DNA from: Desulfurella amilsii
GTDB taxonomy: Bacteria > Campylobacterota_A > Desulfurellia > Desulfurellales > Desulfurellaceae
Direction of reading: 5' to 3'
NCBI RefSeq assembly: GCF_002119425.1
Contig: NZ_MDSU01000018.1
Coordinates: forward strand, 62,001 to 126,000
DNA length: 64,000 nucleotides
Each line of letters begins with the position of its first letter. Within the stretch, counting starts at the first letter, position 1. The notes under the pieces were generated by a model that did not search any database, had not been told where the DNA came from, and saw nothing but the letters and a program-made list of their open reading frames with translations. This document shows positions 62,649 to 64,000 of the stretch, piece by piece. The position numbers and the translations under genes were made by a program.

Positions 62649-62981
62649 TCACACTTTAAAACTTAAAGCTTTTATCTCGCTTAGGCCTTTTCCCTGCACA
62701 TCCTTTTCTAGCACCATAACAAGTGATTTGGGCTTTGTTGGGCATACTTCAACGCAAATACCACAACCCTTGCAATGGTGATAGTCAATTCCAACCATTT
62801 TTTCATCTTTATCTAAAAGAATTGACGCATCTGGGCAGTACTGCCAGCAAAACAAGCAGTTGATACATGTTTTTTCATTCCATACGGGGCGCTCAACACG
62901 CCATGAACCTGTCTCAAAATTTTCGATTTTTTCTTCTTTTGACTCAACTTCAATAATTTTGTTTAAATCCACTATGCTCAT
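62649..62981 (-). CDS. Pyruvate/2-oxoacid:ferredoxin oxidoreductase delta subunit (PorD-like)
   Basis: A 110-residue protein with two [4Fe-4S] ferredoxin motifs, CINCLFCWQYCPD near residue 36 and CKGCGICVEVCPT near 69, and the PorD-type N-terminal GSWRVERPVWNEKTC. It carries electrons from the thiamine enzyme to ferredoxin. The other subunits (alpha, beta, gamma) are not on this window; the gene is instead the last of the dnaX-ybaB-recR group. It may belong to a por enzyme encoded elsewhere or to a related 2-oxoacid oxidoreductase. Confidence 0.85.
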   Translation of the reverse strand: MSIVDLNKIIEVESKEEKIENFETGSWRVERPVWNEKTCINCLFCWQYCPDASILLDKDEKMVGIDYHHCKGCGICVEVCPTKPKSLVMVLEKDVQGKGLSEIKALSFKV

Positions 62982-62989
62982 ATACCCTC

Positions 62990-63565
62990 CTAATAAGGCA
63001 CTCTATTTTGAAATGCCTTTTGCAATGTTAATTTGTCAAGTGAATCAATATTATAGCCAACCGGTATACCAGAAGCTGGTTTTGTAATTTTAATATCCTT
63101 TGGCAACATTTCTATAATATACTGTGCCGTGAGATTACCTTCAATAGAATCATCCAGCATCAATATAATTTCATTTGCAAGGGCTGCATTTTCTTTTAGT
63201 TTTTCAAGACCTAAGTCATTTGCATAAATGCCTTCAATCGGTGAAATCAAACCCCACAAAACAAAATATACACCATTATAAATATGTTGGGGTTCTAAAT
63301 TTAATAGTGTTTCTATGGTTTCTACAACGCAGATAGTTGACTTATCGCGATTTTCATCCAGACATATATCGCAAATATCGCTTTCACACAAATTGGCACA
63401 GATTTTACATTTTTTTAAATGAAGGGCTGTTTCAATACTTTTAGATATTTCTTTGGCATCTTGCGGGTTATTTATAAGCCATAGAGCATACCTTAGAGCG
63501 CTTTTTTGACCAATCCCCGGTAATTTTGTTATTGATTCAACTAAGTTTTCAATTGATTTAATCAT
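62990..63565 (-). CDS. recR: Recombination protein RecR
   Basis: A 191-residue DNA-gap repair protein. The helix-hairpin-helix KLPGIGQKSALRYA is at residues 14-27, the four-cysteine zinc finger CKICANLCESDICDIC at 53-68 and the Toprim domain from about 75, with VVETIETLL and GLISPIEGI. It acts with RecO and RecF. The start codon overlaps the ybaB stop. Confidence 0.95.
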   Translation of the reverse strand: MIKSIENLVESITKLPGIGQKSALRYALWLINNPQDAKEISKSIETALHLKKCKICANLCESDICDICLDENRDKSTICVVETIETLLNLEPQHIYNGVYFVLWGLISPIEGIYANDLGLEKLKENAALANEIILMLDDSIEGNLTAQYIIEMLPKDIKITKPASGIPVGYNIDSLDKLTLQKAFQNRVPY

Positions 63566-63885
63566 AGACCAGGTATACTTATCCCACCAGTTAATGCAGA
63601 CATCTTTTCTTTTACTTTTTCTTTTGCTTTCCTGATCGCTTCATTAACGCCAGATAGCAGTAAATCTTCCAGCATTTCAACATCGTCTGATAACAACTCT
63701 TTTGAGATTTTAATCTCAACAACCTCTCCATCTCCATTGGCACTAACTGTTATCATGCCACCACCAACACTTACCTGCGTAATTTCTTTTGCCGCTTCTT
63801 GTTGGATGCGCTCAATTTCTTTTTGCATTTTTTTTGCCTGACTCATTAAAGAGTTCATATCAAATCCGCCAAAACCTTTCGTCAT
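63562..63885 (-). CDS. ybaB: YbaB/EbfC nucleoid-associated protein
   Basis: A 107-residue DNA-binding protein with the N-terminal helix QAKKMQKEIERIQQEAA and the central VSVGGGMITVSANGDGEVVEIKIS region (given in part). It lies between dnaX and recR with a three-base gap and a four-base overlap, the classic arrangement dnaX-ybaB-recR. Confidence 0.94.
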   Translation of the reverse strand: MTKGFGGFDMNSLMSQAKKMQKEIERIQQEAAKEITQVSVGGGMITVSANGDGEVVEIKISKELLSDDVEMLEDLLLSGVNEAIRKAKEKVKEKMSALTGGISIPGL

Positions 63886-63888
63886 AAA

Positions 63889-64000
63889 TCACCCCTTTGC
63901 TATTATTTCTCCACCAAAAATATCAATTATCATTTTATCTAATTTATCAATATCATCTACGTTATTGTCTTTAAGCATTTCCTTGTCGCCAGAATCATCT
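63889..64000 (-). CDS. dnaX: DNA polymerase III tau/gamma subunit, C-terminal end (partial)
   Basis: The last 36 codons of a minus-strand gene that continues beyond the window. The visible tail is acidic and ends DIFGGEIIAKG, resembling DnaX C-termini, and the neighbours ybaB and recR support the call. The clamp-loader ATPase domain is outside the window. Confidence 0.7.
   Translation of the reverse strand, partial: DDSGDKEMLKDNNVDDIDKLDKMIIDIFGGEIIAKG

Overview
The window is AT-rich bacterial chromosome carrying anaerobe-type genes: a glycyl radical enzyme with its activase and a pyruvate:ferredoxin oxidoreductase delta subunit. Several housekeeping proteins have Campylobacterota-like shapes, namely a very short HolB, a TrmB of about 375 residues, and the dnaX-ybaB-recR order. 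Together with the fatty-acid oxidation genes this suggests a sulfur-reducing, acetate/fatty-acid-oxidising relative of Desulfurella or Hippea. That assignment is inference, not proof. I see no tRNA, rRNA, CRISPR array or insertion sequence, and no gene-free stretch longer than 300 bases.

Layout. (A) 1-9.65 kb, all minus strand: a partial EamA transporter, a glycyl radical enzyme operon (GntR regulator, activase, HypD-like dehydratase), a BI-1 membrane protein, a polar amino acid ABC transporter followed by an EamA exporter, and an OFA-type MFS carboxylate transporter. (B) 9.86-17.3 kb: housekeeping (miaA, htpX, SDR, YhaM-like HD protein, tmk, holB, RicT-like PSP1 protein, metG). (C) 17.3-30.7 kb: an MBL protein, a PAS-AAA-HTH sigma-54 activator, then a sigma-54 promoter and catabolic operon 1 (thiolase, SDR, 4-hydroxybutyryl-CoA-dehydratase-like enzyme, two-subunit CoA-transferase, small membrane protein plus Na+/solute symporter, 3-hydroxybutyrate-dehydrogenase-like SDR, another SDR), followed by a BlcC-like lactonase and a mitochondrial-type citrate synthase. 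(D) 30.8-44.4 kb: a paralogous sigma-54 activator, a second sigma-54 promoter and operon 2. (E) 44.4-50.8 kb: a second dehydratase, an enoyl-CoA hydratase, an Ltp2-like thiolase-fold protein with its DUF35 partner, a fused and frameshifted pseudogene, and an atypical acyl-CoA dehydrogenase. (F) 50.9-64 kb: cobT, trmB, argG, argF and small operons including an RNase HII-QueH fusion, pdxJ-acpS-folC and dnaX-ybaB-recR-porD.

The main discovery candidate is operon 2. Its genes fit complete oxidation of isovalerate or leucine-derived isovaleryl-CoA: CoA-transferase, isovaleryl-CoA dehydrogenase (Glu at the IVD position), EtfBA, a three-piece methylcrotonyl-CoA carboxylase and a LiuC-type methylglutaconyl-CoA hydratase. 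No HMG-CoA lyase is present. In its place is an archaeal-type HMG-CoA synthase/thiolase/DUF35 trio, which I propose runs in reverse to convert HMG-CoA to three acetyl-CoA without releasing free acetoacetate.

A second candidate is the Ltp2/DUF35 pair in region E, of the kind known as a retro-aldolase from steroid degradation but here placed beside an anaerobic radical dehydratase. The adjacent pseudogene joins the start of a CoA-transferase gene to the C-terminal two thirds of a third dehydratase copy. It is a visible deletion scar showing that these modules duplicate and decay.
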